NCBI RefSeq assembly: GCF_009766105.1
Contig: NZ_LMUH01000026.1
Span: 187,966 to 251,965 of the forward strand
Length of the DNA: 64,000 bases
Origin: Granulicella sp. S156
GTDB taxonomy: Bacteria; Acidobacteriota; Terriglobia; Terriglobales; Acidobacteriaceae
Direction of reading: 5' to 3'
Shown piece by piece: positions 17,609-28,600 of this stretch (the first letter of the stretch is position 1; each line of letters opens with the position of its first letter). Position numbers and translations under genes: made by a program. The notes under the pieces were generated by a model. The model was not told where the DNA came from. It made no database searches and saw only the letters and a program-made list of their open reading frames with translations.

Positions 17609-20600
17609 ATGACGAGGCTCTCGCTTATCGGACTCGTGCTGGCCGCGCTGTTCGCAGGGGCGCGAACAGCCTCCGCACAGAACTCGACGATCTTTGGTCC
17701 CAACGTCTACGTTTTTACACCTGGCGATTCGGTGTCCTCGATTAATACGACTCTCAATACGCTGAACGCGAACACACAATTCAGCACCAATCGCTACGCG
17801 GTGCTTTTCGCTCCGGGCACGTATACCGGTGTTGAATCCGAGGTTGGATACTACGAATCCGTCGCTGGACTTGGGGAGACGCCTGGTGCCGTCACCATCA
17901 GCAATGGCTATCTGACCTCAAACCAGACAGATTCCAACGGCAATTTGACGACAAATTTCTGGCGCTCCATCGAGAACATGTCCATCACGCCGCCGTCAGG
18001 TGATTTGCTGCAATGGGGAGTTTCGCAGGGAGCGGCCTTCCGACGCATGTATGTCGATGGCGCAATGGAACTTACGAATACATACTGCGGGGAGGCAAGT
18101 GGCGGGTTCATCAGCGATACCGTAGTCACCGGAAACATCGGATCTTGCTCCCAGCAGCAGTGGTATACGCGCAATAGCTCCATTGGGAGTTGGACGGGAA
18201 ACCTTTGGAATATCGTTTTCTCCGGCGTCTCAGGAGCCCCAGTCCCGAACTATCCGACGGGTAATACCTATACTGTTCTTCCCACCACTCCAGTGAGCCG
18301 TGAAAAGCCCTTCCTCTATATGGATAGCAGCGGAAGCTACTGGGTGTTCTCGCCGACCTTGAGGACAAATTCGTCGGGCACAAGTTGGTCAAGCGGAGGG
18401 CTTGGTGCTGGCAACTCTCTGCCCATCAGCACCTTTTATATCGCCACGCCTTCGAGCACTTTGGCGCAGATCAACGCCGCTCTGGCCTCAGGTCAGAACC
18501 TCATTCTGACTCCTGGTATTTACACCTATAGCGGATCCATCAACGTGACCAATGCAAATACCGTGGTTCTGGGACTCGGCTATGCGAATCTCAGTCCGCA
18601 GACGGGAACGGCTGCAATCACCGTAGCCGACGTGAGCGGCGTGCAGATCGCCGGACTGCTTATTGATGCCGGGCCAGTCAATTCACCGGTCCTCTTCCAG
18701 GTAGGTGTTGCAGGAGCATCGCGCGTTAGCCACGCAAGCAATCCAACGTCGATCAGCGATGTATTTTTCCGCATCGGTGGAGCTGTAACGGGAACGGCAA
18801 CCGAAAGCATGGAAATCGATAGCGACAACGTCATCCTGGACAACATCTGGGCGTGGCGCGCAGACCACGGACAGGTTCCTGTTGGTTGGACCGTAAACGT
18901 GGGCATCAATGGATTGGTTGTAAACGGAGACTACGTCACAGCCTTGGGGCTGGCCGTCGAGCACTATGAGGGCGGCCAGGTCGTATGGAACGGTGAAGGT
19001 GGAGAAACCATCTTCTATCAGAGCGAAATGCCCTATGACGTTCCGAGCCAGAGCGCATGGATGGATGGCACCGTGGACGGTTATGCCTCCTACAATGTCT
19101 CGCCAACAGTCACGACCCACACGGCCTACGGCCTCGGTGTTTACTCCTACTTTGATCAAGGGGTACCCATCGTCGCAAATAGTGGTATCGCCGTTCCAGT
19201 TGCTAGCGGCGTTACTGTGACCGATGCGGTAACGGTATTCCTGTCCGGAAGTGGCCAAATCACCTACACCATCGCTTCAGACAGCGGCACTGTCGATAAT
19301 GCAGGCACAGTGGCCGAGTCTGGCTCCATTACCAGCTATGTTGCCTCCTACGGTGGTTCGAGCGGAGGTTGTACTGCAGTTCCTTCGCCGCCGACAGGTC
19401 TAACGGCATCAACGTCTTCTTCAAGTGCTATTAGTTTGAGCTGGACCGAATCTAGCCCTCCGGCGAACTGCACCGCCAGTTCCTATAACGTCTACGCCAG
19501 CACCACCAGCGGGTTTACTCCGTCCTCGAGCAATCTGATCGCGAGCGGGTTGACGGGGACCAGTTATCCCAGCACTGGGCTCGCCGCGTCGACAACGTAT
19601 TACTACGTCATAGAAGCGCTTGACGCAGATGGAGCTTCGGCGGCATCGGCACAAGCTACCGCTACGACTCAAAGCAATAGTGGCAACTGCACCTCCGTAC
19701 CTTCAGCTCCGACCGGTCTAACGGCGACGGTCTCCTCCTCCAGCGCTATAGGTCTGATCTGGACGGCAGATACACCACCGGCCAACTGCACGATCAGTTC
19801 GTACAGCGTCTATGGCAGTACCGTCAACGGATTCACCCCGTCCTCGAGCAACCTGATCGCTAGCGGGTTGACGAACGCGAGCTACTCCAACACTGGGCTC
19901 ACTGCTTCTACAACGTACTACTACGTCGTAGAAGCAATCGACGTGGACGGCACTTCGGCGGCATCGACGCAGGCCAGCGCAGAGACTTCGGCAGCGGCAT
20001 CCGGGGCGGAGATCGTGGCCATCAACTCCGGCGGCCCTGCTGTAAGCAACTCGGGCGGAGGTGATGCCTCCTTTGTAGCGGATGAAGACTTCAGTGGCGG
20101 CGGCGCGGATATATCGGCGAATGCCATCGTCACTGCAGGTGTGGCCAATGCCGCTCCAGCGGCTGTCTATCAGTCAGAGCGCGCGGGGGCCTTTACCTAT
20201 ACGATTCCGGGCCTGACGGCTGGCACCCAATACACGGTTCTGCTGCACTTTGCAGAATTCTATTGGACTGCGGCAGGGCAACGTGTCTTCAACGTTGCGA
20301 TCAACGGCACAACCGTTCTCAGTAACTTCGACATCTATGCCGCGGTTGGAGCGAATAAGGCGTTGGTCGAGCAGTTCACCGCAACCGCCAACAGCAGCGG
20401 CCAGATCATCATTGCTTATACCAACGGCACGGCTGATCAACCCAAGTCCAGCGGTATCGAGGTCCGAGGCGGAAGCTCCAATGCCTGCAGCACGGTTCCT
20501 TCTGCGCCCGCTGGGCTCACGGCTACTGCGTCTTCCTCCAGCGCCATCGGTTTGAGTTGGACGGCAGATACACCGCCGACTAACTGCACCATCAGCTCGT

Positions 20601-21577
20601 ATAGTGTCTACGGCAGCACCGTCAACGGATTCACCCCGTCGTCAAGCAACTTGATCGCGAGCGGGGTGACGAGCGCCGGTTACTCCATCACCGGCCTCAT
20701 CGCTTCGACTAACTACTATTATGTTGTGGTAGCGGTCGATGCGGATGGAACCTCGGTGGCATCATCGCAGGTCGGCGCCGAAACGCTGGCCGCTACGTCA
20801 TGCAGCGTGGTTCCTTCTGCGCCAACTGGCCTTACGGCAACTGCGTCTTCCTTCAGCACCATTGGTTTGAGCTGGACGGCAGATACACCACCGGCCGGTT
20901 GTACTATCAGCTCGTACAGCGTCTACGGCAGCACCACCGGTGGGTTTACTCCATCTTCGAGCAACCTGATTGCAAGTGGGGTAACGAGTGCGAACTACTC
21001 CAATACAGGTCTCGTTGCTTCAACACCCTATTACTACGTCGTACAAGCAGTTGACGCAGACGGAGCATCGCCAGCATCGGCACAAGCATTCGCTACTACG
21101 CAATCCTCCAGCACGGACTTCGTGGCCATCAACTCGGGTGGGCCGGCGGCCAGTAACTCGAGCGGCGGTGACGCTTCCTTCATTGCTGACGAAGACTATA
21201 GCGGGGGTGGCACAGACACGTCGGCCAACACGATTGTCACAGCGGGTGTCACCAATGCAGCACCGGAGGCGGTCTACCAGTCGGAACGGGCGGGAACCTT
21301 CACATATACGATCTCTGGCCTGACTGCTGGCAGCGAACACTCAGTTCTGTTGCACTTCGCAGAGTTCTATTGGACCGCAGTAGGGAAGCGTGTCTTCAAC
21401 GTAGCCATCAATGGCACCACTGTTCTCAGCAACTTCGACATCTATGCGACTGTTGGTGCAAACCATGCGTTAGTCGAGCAATTTACGGCTACCGCTAACA
21501 GCAGTGGCGAAATAGTCATTGCCTATACCAACGGCACAGCAGATCAACCTAAATCCAGCGGCATCGAAATTCGGTAA
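17609..21577 (+). CDS. Secreted beta-helix (GH55-like) protein with four FN3 and two malectin modules
   Basis: About 1322 residues. The signal peptide MTRLSLIGLVLAALFAG...ASAQ places the likely start at 17609, although no good Shine-Dalgarno precedes it and the frame is open from 17336. Residues 24-585 form two beta-helix-like halves: FGPNVYVFTPGDSVSSIN, RYAVLFAPGTYTGVESEVGY, then STLAQINAALASGQNLILTPG and VVLGLGYANLSPQTG. This matches a family I remember from actinobacteria under uninformative names such as coagulation factor 5/8 domain protein; it resembles GH55 exo-beta-1,3-glucanases in layout, but activity is unproven. Then follow FN3-FN3-malectin (about 586-953) and FN3-FN3-malectin (958-1322). 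It is the first gene of four similar plus-strand genes, 85 bp before the next. It probably binds or cleaves extracellular glucan. Confidence 0.75.
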   Translation: MTRLSLIGLVLAALFAGARTASAQNSTIFGPNVYVFTPGDSVSSINTTLNTLNANTQFSTNRYAVLFAPGTYTGVESEVGYYESVAGLGETPGAVTISNGYLTSNQTDSNGNLTTNFWRSIENMSITPPSGDLLQWGVSQGAAFRRMYVDGAMELTNTYCGEASGGFISDTVVTGNIGSCSQQQWYTRNSSIGSWTGNLWNIVFSGVSGAPVPNYPTGNTYTVLPTTPVSREKPFLYMDSSGSYWVFSPTLRTNSSGTSWSSGGLGAGNSLPISTFYIATPSSTLAQINAALASGQNLILTPGIYTYSGSINVTNANTVVLGLGYANLSPQTGTAAITVADVSGVQIAGLLIDAGPVNSPVLFQVGVAGASRVSHASNPTSISDVFFRIGGAVTGTATESMEIDSDNVILDNIWAWRADHGQVPVGWTVNVGINGLVVNGDYVTALGLAVEHYEGGQVVWNGEGGETIFYQSEMPYDVPSQSAWMDGTVDGYASYNVSPTVTTHTAYGLGVYSYFDQGVPIVANSGIAVPVASGVTVTDAVTVFLSGSGQITYTIASDSGTVDNAGTVAESGSITSYVASYGGSSGGCTAVPSPPTGLTASTSSSSAISLSWTESSPPANCTASSYNVYASTTSGFTPSSSNLIASGLTGTSYPSTGLAASTTYYYVIEALDADGASAASAQATATTQSNSGNCTSVPSAPTGLTATVSSSSAIGLIWTADTPPANCTISSYSVYGSTVNGFTPSSSNLIASGLTNASYSNTGLTASTTYYYVVEAIDVDGTSAASTQASAETSAAASGAEIVAINSGGPAVSNSGGGDASFVADEDFSGGGADISANAIVTAGVANAAPAAVYQSERAGAFTYTIPGLTAGTQYTVLLHFAEFYWTAAGQRVFNVAINGTTVLSNFDIYAAVGANKALVEQFTATANSSGQIIIAYTNGTADQPKSSGIEVRGGSSNACSTVPSAPAGLTATASSSSAIGLSWTADTPPTNCTISSYSVYGSTVNGFTPSSSNLIASGVTSAGYSITGLIASTNYYYVVVAVDADGTSVASSQVGAETLAATSCSVVPSAPTGLTATASSFSTIGLSWTADTPPAGCTISSYSVYGSTTGGFTPSSSNLIASGVTSANYSNTGLVASTPYYYVVQAVDADGASPASAQAFATTQSSSTDFVAINSGGPAASNSSGGDASFIADEDYSGGGTDTSANTIVTAGVTNAAPEAVYQSERAGTFTYTISGLTAGSEHSVLLHFAEFYWTAVGKRVFNVAINGTTVLSNFDIYATVGANHALVEQFTATANSSGEIVIAYTNGTADQPKSSGIEIR

Positions 21578-21662
21578 ACCGGACCAACGAATGCCAGTAG
21601 TACCGAGTGCAGAAATATCCCTCTCGACTCGTTGATAACAGTTCACTAACAAGGAGTTCGTC

Positions 21663-24600
21663 GTGCTTACAAATTTCAATTCCCTGCGAGACTCGGTTCG
21701 TTCAGGCCAGGAAACCTCCCACCAAATGATTAATCTCTCTACAGCATTCCACTCTTGCAAGAGAGTATTTCTGGTTCTTGCTGCATGTTTCCTGTGTGCC
21801 TCTTCGTTGCACGCGCAGTGGACTCAGGTTTGGGGTGGCAATTTCCCCGGAGCCGCGGGAACTACTTACAACCATGCCGATTGGTGGAACGATGTTCAGC
21901 CCACCGCAGTATGGGGCGATGGCACGATACAAAATACAAGTGACAGCCTCCAGAATGCGTATCTCGATGGCAATGGCGATCTAGTGATTGCGATGACGTA
22001 TAACCCAAATGCGGCGGTGCCATACACTTCTGCCCGATTGACAAGTACCTATGCGGCTGGACCTTACGGACGCATCGACGCCCGCATCCAGAATCCATCG
22101 GCTGTGGGTATGGGCGCAGCCTTCTGGGCATTGGGTGCGGATGCTTACCCGGCAGGTACGGGACCAGGCTCTTCGGCGCCAAGCACGAACGGAGGCACGC
22201 CCTGGCCATGGTGCGGTGAGTTGGACATGATGGAACTTCAGTCCTCGAACGCCGCTCATAACGGGTCGACTATCCACGGTGGAGAGACCGATTCGCAGAC
22301 CAGCTACGAGTATGGCGGAATCAGCGCAACCGTGAACTTGACGGGAGATCAGACCTTCGACAATAGCTTTCACATCTTCACCACGGAGTGGTCGCCATAT
22401 CAGATTCAATACCTTCTGGATGGTGTGGAATATGGCAGCGTCAATCTTGCCAACATCGGGGTTACCGATCAGTGGGAGATGAATCAGCCGATCAACTTCA
22501 TCCTCAGCTCCGGGGTCGGTGGGAATGGTGGAACGCCGAATGGCACTGGATTCCCATCTAACCTCGTCATCAACTACGTCAACTACTCGCAATGGAGTGC
22601 GGGTGTGCCTGCTCCAGTCACCGGGCTTACCGCGACAGCACCGTACAGCAACGCTGTCGATCTCAGTTGGAAAGCGAGTTCGACCTCGGGTGTTACTTAC
22701 GATATTTATGCCAGCACAACTGCGGGAACGGCGCCGAGTCTTGCCACACTCGTCGCGCAAAGTGTATCGGGCACCTCTTATACACATACAGGTTTGCAGC
22801 CGAACACGACCTACTATTACACGGTGGTCTCGGCAAATTTTGGTGGTGAATCCAGCGCATCCAACGCCACGGTAAGCACGCAGGCAGCAGGGAACAGCAC
22901 CGGCATGCAATTGAGCGCAGGCGGTTATGCCATTGGCACTTACATGGCCTCCAATTTCGTTCTCGGTGGCAATACGAACTATCACTACAACGTTGGGCCG
23001 CCATCGGGCCTTACCGCAGTCAACACCTCGCAGGTTACAAATCCCGCACCGCAAGAGGTCTACAACACGGAGCGCTGGGGTGCTGCAGCATGGACGATCA
23101 CGGGTTTAACCCCGCTGGCTGGCTATAACGTTCGGTTGCACTTCGTGGAGTTTGCTCACACCGCAGCTGGGCAGCGCAATTTCAATGTATCTATTAATAG
23201 TGACCAGGTTTTAACCAATTTCGACATTATTGGCACTGCAGGTGCCGCAGATACGGCCATCGCAGAAGAGTTCTATACCCAGGCCGATGAGAACGGCATC
23301 ATCGAGATTCAAACCACTGCTGGCACGACCACTGTCGTCGATTTGAATCCCACAATCAACGCAATTGAAATTACCCCGGCTACCGGCGGCAATCCTGTAG
23401 GAGCTGCTCCGGGCACCATAACCGACCTTGCTATCAACTCTGGCGGCGCAGCAGTTGGCAATTTTGTGGCCGATGAAGATTTCAATGGCGGAGACGTAGC
23501 CACATCGACAGCTACAGTCACTCTCGGTTCGAATTCCGCTCCCGAGGCTGTCTATCAGTCCCAGCGCTATGTGCCATTCACCTATGTGCTGACCGAGTTG
23601 GTCGCGGATGCGCCTTATACCGTGAATCTGCATTTCGCAGAAAGTTATTGGACGGGTGTGGGTGATCGCATCTTCAACGTTGTGATCAATGGAACGCAGG
23701 TTCTGACCAATCTCGACGTATTCAAAATAGCTGGCGGCGAAAACATTGCCTATGATCCACAGTTCACCGCGAGTGCTGACAAGTATGGGCAGATTATCGT
23801 GCAGTTTGTCTACGGTGGTGCTGATCAGCCCTTCATCAACGGAATCGAGGCCGTAAAGAGCGGCGGTGTTGCTCCTGGCTGCACCGCAGTTCCTTCTGCA
23901 CCGACAGGACTCACGGCGACAGCCTCTTCCGCAAGCACGATCGGCTTGAGCTGGACGGCAGTCGCAGCCCCAGCCAACTGCACGATTACCTCTTACAACG
24001 TTTACAGCAGCACCGTCAGTAGGTTTGTCCCATCATCAAGCAACTTCGTTGGCAGTGTGACCGGGACAACCTATTCCAATACTGGCCTTAGCGCCTCGAC
24101 ACCCTACTACTATGTGTTGGAAGCGGTAGATGGCGATGGCCCTTCCACGGGATCGACGCAGGCAACTGCGACCACTCAGTCATCGGGTTCTGGATCTGGG
24201 ACAGGGATTGTTGCCATTGATTCAGGAGGTCCCGCAGTCAGCAACTCGGGTGGCGGCGACGTCTCTTTTGTCGCCGATGAATACGTAACCGGCGGAGGCA
24301 CCGACACCTCTGCCAATACCATCACCACGGCAGGCGTGGCCAATGCGGCCCCGATGGCCGTCTATCAGTCAGAGCGTGCAGGAACTTTCACCTATACGAT
24401 TCCGGGTTTGACGGCAGGCGCTCAATACACCGTTCTCTTGCACTTCGCAGAGTTTTACTTCACAGCGGCCGGACAGCGTCTTTTCAACGTAGCTATCAAC
24501 GGCACAACGGTGTTGAACAACTTTGACATCTATGCCACAGCAGGAGCCAATAAGGCGTTGGTCGAGCAGTTTACGGCCACAGCCAATAGTAATGGGCAAA

Positions 24601-25454
24601 TTGTCATCGCCTACACGAATGGTTCGGCAGACCAGGCCAAATCGAGCGGTATCGAGATACGAGGGGGTAGTTCCGGAAGTTGCAGCACGAATCCTTCCGC
24701 TCCAACTGGTCTCACTGCTACGGCGACCTCATCAAGCGCTATAGGTCTGAGTTGGACGGCGGTGACCGCTCCAGCCAACTGCACCATCAGTTCCTATAAC
24801 GTATACGCAAGCACAACCAGTGGCTTCACTCCATCAGCGAGCAACCTGATTGCGAGCGGGATCACAACGCCAAGCTACTCGAACACTGGCCTGACTGCTT
24901 CAACCACCTACTACTATGTCGTCGAGGCGCTCGATGCAGAAGGAAACTCAACAGCCTCGGCTCAGGCATTCGCTACTACAACCGTGTCCAGCGATTTCGT
25001 AGCCATCAACTCTGGCGGCCCCGCAGTCAGCAACTCAAGTGGTGGAGACGCATCGTTCGCCGCGGATGAGGACTTTACTGGGGGCGGCACAGACACCTCA
25101 GCCAACATCGTCACAACGGCAGGTGTAGCCAACGCGGCGCCGGCGGCAGTCTATCAGTCGGAGCGCGCGGGAATCTTCACCTACACCATCTCGGGGCTGG
25201 CCGCCGGAAGTTCCCACACCGTCCTGCTGCATTTCGCCGAGTTCTATTGGACGGCAGCAGGGCAGCGTGTCTTCAACGTAGCCATCAACGGCACTCCAGT
25301 GTTGAGCAACTTCGATATCTATGCCACGGCTGGTGCGAACAAAGCGCTGGTCGAACAGTTCACGGCTACTGCCAACAGCAGCGGCCAAATCGTCATCGCC
25401 TATACCAATGGAACAGCGGATCAACCTAAATCCAGTGGTATCGAAATTAGATAG
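21663..25454 (+). CDS. Secreted GH16 beta-glucanase with four malectin and three FN3 modules
   Basis: A 1263-residue protein that starts at GTG 21663, chosen because AAGGAG lies 6 nt upstream; an ATG 21 codons later is an alternative. The signal peptide ends near SSLHAQ after a long n-region. GH16 catalytic domain at about 52-317, with the retaining-enzyme motif GELDMMEL: E186 nucleophile, D188 assisting, E191 acid/base (the ExDxxE form common in laminarinases). Downstream order: FN3 (315-410), two diverged malectin domains (415-573, 586-733), FN3 (740-841), malectin (848-1000), FN3 (1006-1108), malectin (1112-1263). GH16 enzymes of this form cut beta-1,3 or mixed-linked glucans. The malectin domains (CBM57 in CAZy terms) probably hold the enzyme on its substrate. 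Confidence 0.88.
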   Translation: MLTNFNSLRDSVRSGQETSHQMINLSTAFHSCKRVFLVLAACFLCASSLHAQWTQVWGGNFPGAAGTTYNHADWWNDVQPTAVWGDGTIQNTSDSLQNAYLDGNGDLVIAMTYNPNAAVPYTSARLTSTYAAGPYGRIDARIQNPSAVGMGAAFWALGADAYPAGTGPGSSAPSTNGGTPWPWCGELDMMELQSSNAAHNGSTIHGGETDSQTSYEYGGISATVNLTGDQTFDNSFHIFTTEWSPYQIQYLLDGVEYGSVNLANIGVTDQWEMNQPINFILSSGVGGNGGTPNGTGFPSNLVINYVNYSQWSAGVPAPVTGLTATAPYSNAVDLSWKASSTSGVTYDIYASTTAGTAPSLATLVAQSVSGTSYTHTGLQPNTTYYYTVVSANFGGESSASNATVSTQAAGNSTGMQLSAGGYAIGTYMASNFVLGGNTNYHYNVGPPSGLTAVNTSQVTNPAPQEVYNTERWGAAAWTITGLTPLAGYNVRLHFVEFAHTAAGQRNFNVSINSDQVLTNFDIIGTAGAADTAIAEEFYTQADENGIIEIQTTAGTTTVVDLNPTINAIEITPATGGNPVGAAPGTITDLAINSGGAAVGNFVADEDFNGGDVATSTATVTLGSNSAPEAVYQSQRYVPFTYVLTELVADAPYTVNLHFAESYWTGVGDRIFNVVINGTQVLTNLDVFKIAGGENIAYDPQFTASADKYGQIIVQFVYGGADQPFINGIEAVKSGGVAPGCTAVPSAPTGLTATASSASTIGLSWTAVAAPANCTITSYNVYSSTVSRFVPSSSNFVGSVTGTTYSNTGLSASTPYYYVLEAVDGDGPSTGSTQATATTQSSGSGSGTGIVAIDSGGPAVSNSGGGDVSFVADEYVTGGGTDTSANTITTAGVANAAPMAVYQSERAGTFTYTIPGLTAGAQYTVLLHFAEFYFTAAGQRLFNVAINGTTVLNNFDIYATAGANKALVEQFTATANSNGQIVIAYTNGSADQAKSSGIEIRGGSSGSCSTNPSAPTGLTATATSSSAIGLSWTAVTAPANCTISSYNVYASTTSGFTPSASNLIASGITTPSYSNTGLTASTTYYYVVEALDAEGNSTASAQAFATTTVSSDFVAINSGGPAVSNSSGGDASFAADEDFTGGGTDTSANIVTTAGVANAAPAAVYQSERAGIFTYTISGLAAGSSHTVLLHFAEFYWTAAGQRVFNVAINGTPVLSNFDIYATAGANKALVEQFTATANSSGQIVIAYTNGTADQPKSSGIEIR

Positions 25455-25605
25455 ATAGCTCAACCCAATTCGTTCAGGTCGGTAGGCGACATATCACTGG
25501 CCTGAATTTCATGTGGCAGAAGTTAGTCGTACGCATACCAGTGACAGCGCTGTAGTTGCTAATCAATCAGCATTCTAGGAATGGACCACCGGCCAAGGGA
25601 GTGTT

Positions 25606-28600
25606 ATGCATACCCAATATATCTGTATTGAAAAGCTGCGCAACCATAGCACTCGCTTCCAGGATATCTTCAGGTTATGGCCCATCGTGTCGATGATAGT
25701 GCTCGCTATCGCCGCATTACCTTTGGGAAGCGCGCGCGCCCAGCAGGTCGAGCCAACGCTCCCAACATCGCAACGGGTCACAATCAATCTGTCAGCCGGG
25801 ATGCCTGGGCAAAACCCATGGCTTTATATCAAGGACTCAGACTCGCCGACTTATGCATCACCTTCTTTTAATGATTCCTCCTGGACTCCAGTGGGAATTC
25901 CATACTCGGCGAATTTCTTTACCTCGTTTCTCAATGCGGACTCCGGTGGTGGAGATGGTGATCTAAATGGAACCAATAACTGGTATCGCCTGCACTTTAC
26001 GGTCGGGACTCAATACGCAAACAGCAAGATATTAGTTGAGTTCGAGGGTGCGCACACAGGTGCGCAGGTTTACATCAATGGAACGCTTCTACCGGGAATC
26101 AGTGCCGTCGCTGCCAATGCGCAGGCCTCCCACGTCGTCGGTTTTATTCCCTTTATTGTCGACCTCACGCCATACGTGACGGCCGATGGTGCTACGGAAA
26201 ATGTGCTCGCCGTAAGTGTCTCTCGAAATAACACCTGGTTTGAACAGCCGGGTTTCTCACAGGATTATCGTTTCGGTCAGGCCGACGCTGGATTATTCCG
26301 TCCGGCCTATATGTTCATCACGAATAAAGTACATATCCCCGTTAATGTCTATTCTAATCAGAAAACGTGGGGCACGTACGTCGCAACAGTATCTGAAGTT
26401 CCTTCCCAGAGCAGTACGGCGCAAGCTGCCTCGGCTGTTGTCGAGGTGCAGACAAACGTTCTCAACGAAGATACAACTTCGCAGCAAGTTACCTTGACGA
26501 CGCAGATTGTGGACGCAAATGGAAATGTAGTGGCTACCGCGCCACCCATCACTCAGACAGTGGCACCCATGACTGCGAGTAGTTTTCCATCTACTGCGGC
26601 TCCAATGTTCGATCAACAGATCACGGTGAATAATCCCACCTTGTGGTACCCGAACAACAGCACCTTCGGTACACCTTATATGTACAAGGTCTACCACATC
26701 ATCAGTGTTAACGGGCAAGTGGTCGACTCGGCGCAAAGTCCGCTGGGTATCCGCACGATCACGTGGGACCCCAACTTCCCATACTTCAATGGCCACCCCA
26801 TGTATTTATGGGGAGCTTCGGGGCGCTACGACTATCCTGCATTAGGATCCTCCGTCCCCGAAGAACAGCAGTGGCGCGACCTTGCGCAGTTAGCCGCAGA
26901 GGGCGGAAACATTTGGCGTCCGGGACACTCGACCACCAGCGAGGAATTCGTGAACGCGGCCGATGAGTATGGCATCATGATCGATCAGCCGAGCGGAGAC
27001 GGCGAGGGTGCCTTCAATACGCCGACCGCGGATCAGGTGACGCTGAAGGAAGAGTTGCATCGTGACATGATCCTTCGTGATCGCAGTCATCCGTCTATTC
27101 TCGACTGGGAGTCCAACAACGGCACGATGAATGAAACTGTTGGTGAAGCCCTTCTAGCCCTCGATAAGACCTGGGACCCCATCAATACACGCGTCGCAGC
27201 CGACCGCACGCCTGACCCCGTAAATGGTTATATGCTCGGCTGCACTCTGCAAGGCTGTGAGGTCGGTGTCAAGAATGAGTTCCCGAATAATCCGGCATGG
27301 GGAGCGGAGTATTGGGGTAACGGGTCGGCACGGGGTTTGGATTGGAACTACGAACTCGCCTTTGCCGCACCATTTCTGGACAGCTGGCGTCAAGGTAAAG
27401 CGGCAAACGCCTTCGGAATGGCGCAATGGTACTTTGCCGATTCCCCTGGCGAAGACAGCCTTTATGCGGAATTTACAGGCCAACCGTCGCAGCAAAGTAT
27501 GGTTCGCTCGCTGGGCGCCTCCTCAGTCGATATGAACAGATTCCCCAAGTTGCTGTACTACATCTATGAGGCAGCTTGGACACCTTTTTCCATCAAGCCA
27601 GTTGTGCGCCTGGCGAATCATTGGAACCTTTCCGGAGCTGTTCAGGAGAATGCGTTCAGCAACTGCCCATCTGTCAGCCTGCTGGTCAATGGCGTACAGC
27701 AAGGTTCAGCTAAGGTGCCAAATAGCTGGGATTCAAACTCCGAATCGAATTTGACGCAAACTACGACCCTGATGCCATTCCAAACCTCGTGGCCTGTCAC
27801 TTGGGCTTCCGGTACCGTAGAGGCAGACTGTCTCGATCAGTTCGGAAATGTGCTGGCGAAAGACACCAGGGTGACAGCCGGAGCAGAGAGCAAAATCGTG
27901 CTCACCGTCGTTCCTGAGTTGACCAAGCCGGATGGGACGAACTTCGCTGTCACGGCGAACGGCTCTGACGCAGCTTTTGTTGTAGCCCAGATAGAAGACG
28001 CAAATGGGAATATAGAACCGCTTGCCTCCGACGTACTTACATTTTCTGTGAACGGTCCAGCTACGTATATGGGTGGCTCCGAGCAATATGTGTCCACTGC
28101 AACAGACGCATATTCGACCGCTTCGGGCAATAGCGAGCTTAACTATCATGCGCCCGGAGACCCTCAGCTGCAGGTCGAAGGCGGCATGACTAAGATCGCT
28201 ATTCGGAGCCAGTTCACTTCGGGAAATGTAACGGTCACTGCCACCGCTCCCGGCCTGGCTTCGGGGACCGCAACCTATACGATCCAGCCGATCCCGAGCG
28301 TTACGCCAGCGTCGACCGCTCCATCCATCATTGTGCAGCCCGTAAGCACTGCGGTGACACAGGGGCAATCGGCTACGTTTTCCGTCACGGCAGCTGGCAC
28401 CTCACCATTCACTTTTCAGTGGTTCAAAAATGGTTCCACAATCGCCGGCGCAACCAGTTCCACATATACCACTCCTGCCGCTGCCTCGACGGACAACAAC
28501 AGCAGCTTCACCGTGACCGTCACCAACAGCGTTGGGTCCGCAACGTCCGGTGCTGCCATTCTCACGGTGGATGCGTCGGCGAACGTTGTTATTACCACTC

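Noticed and set aside
21981-23054. 357-codon minus-strand frame
   Set aside because: Antisense to the GH16 domain and rich in Arg and Cys; no recognisable domain.
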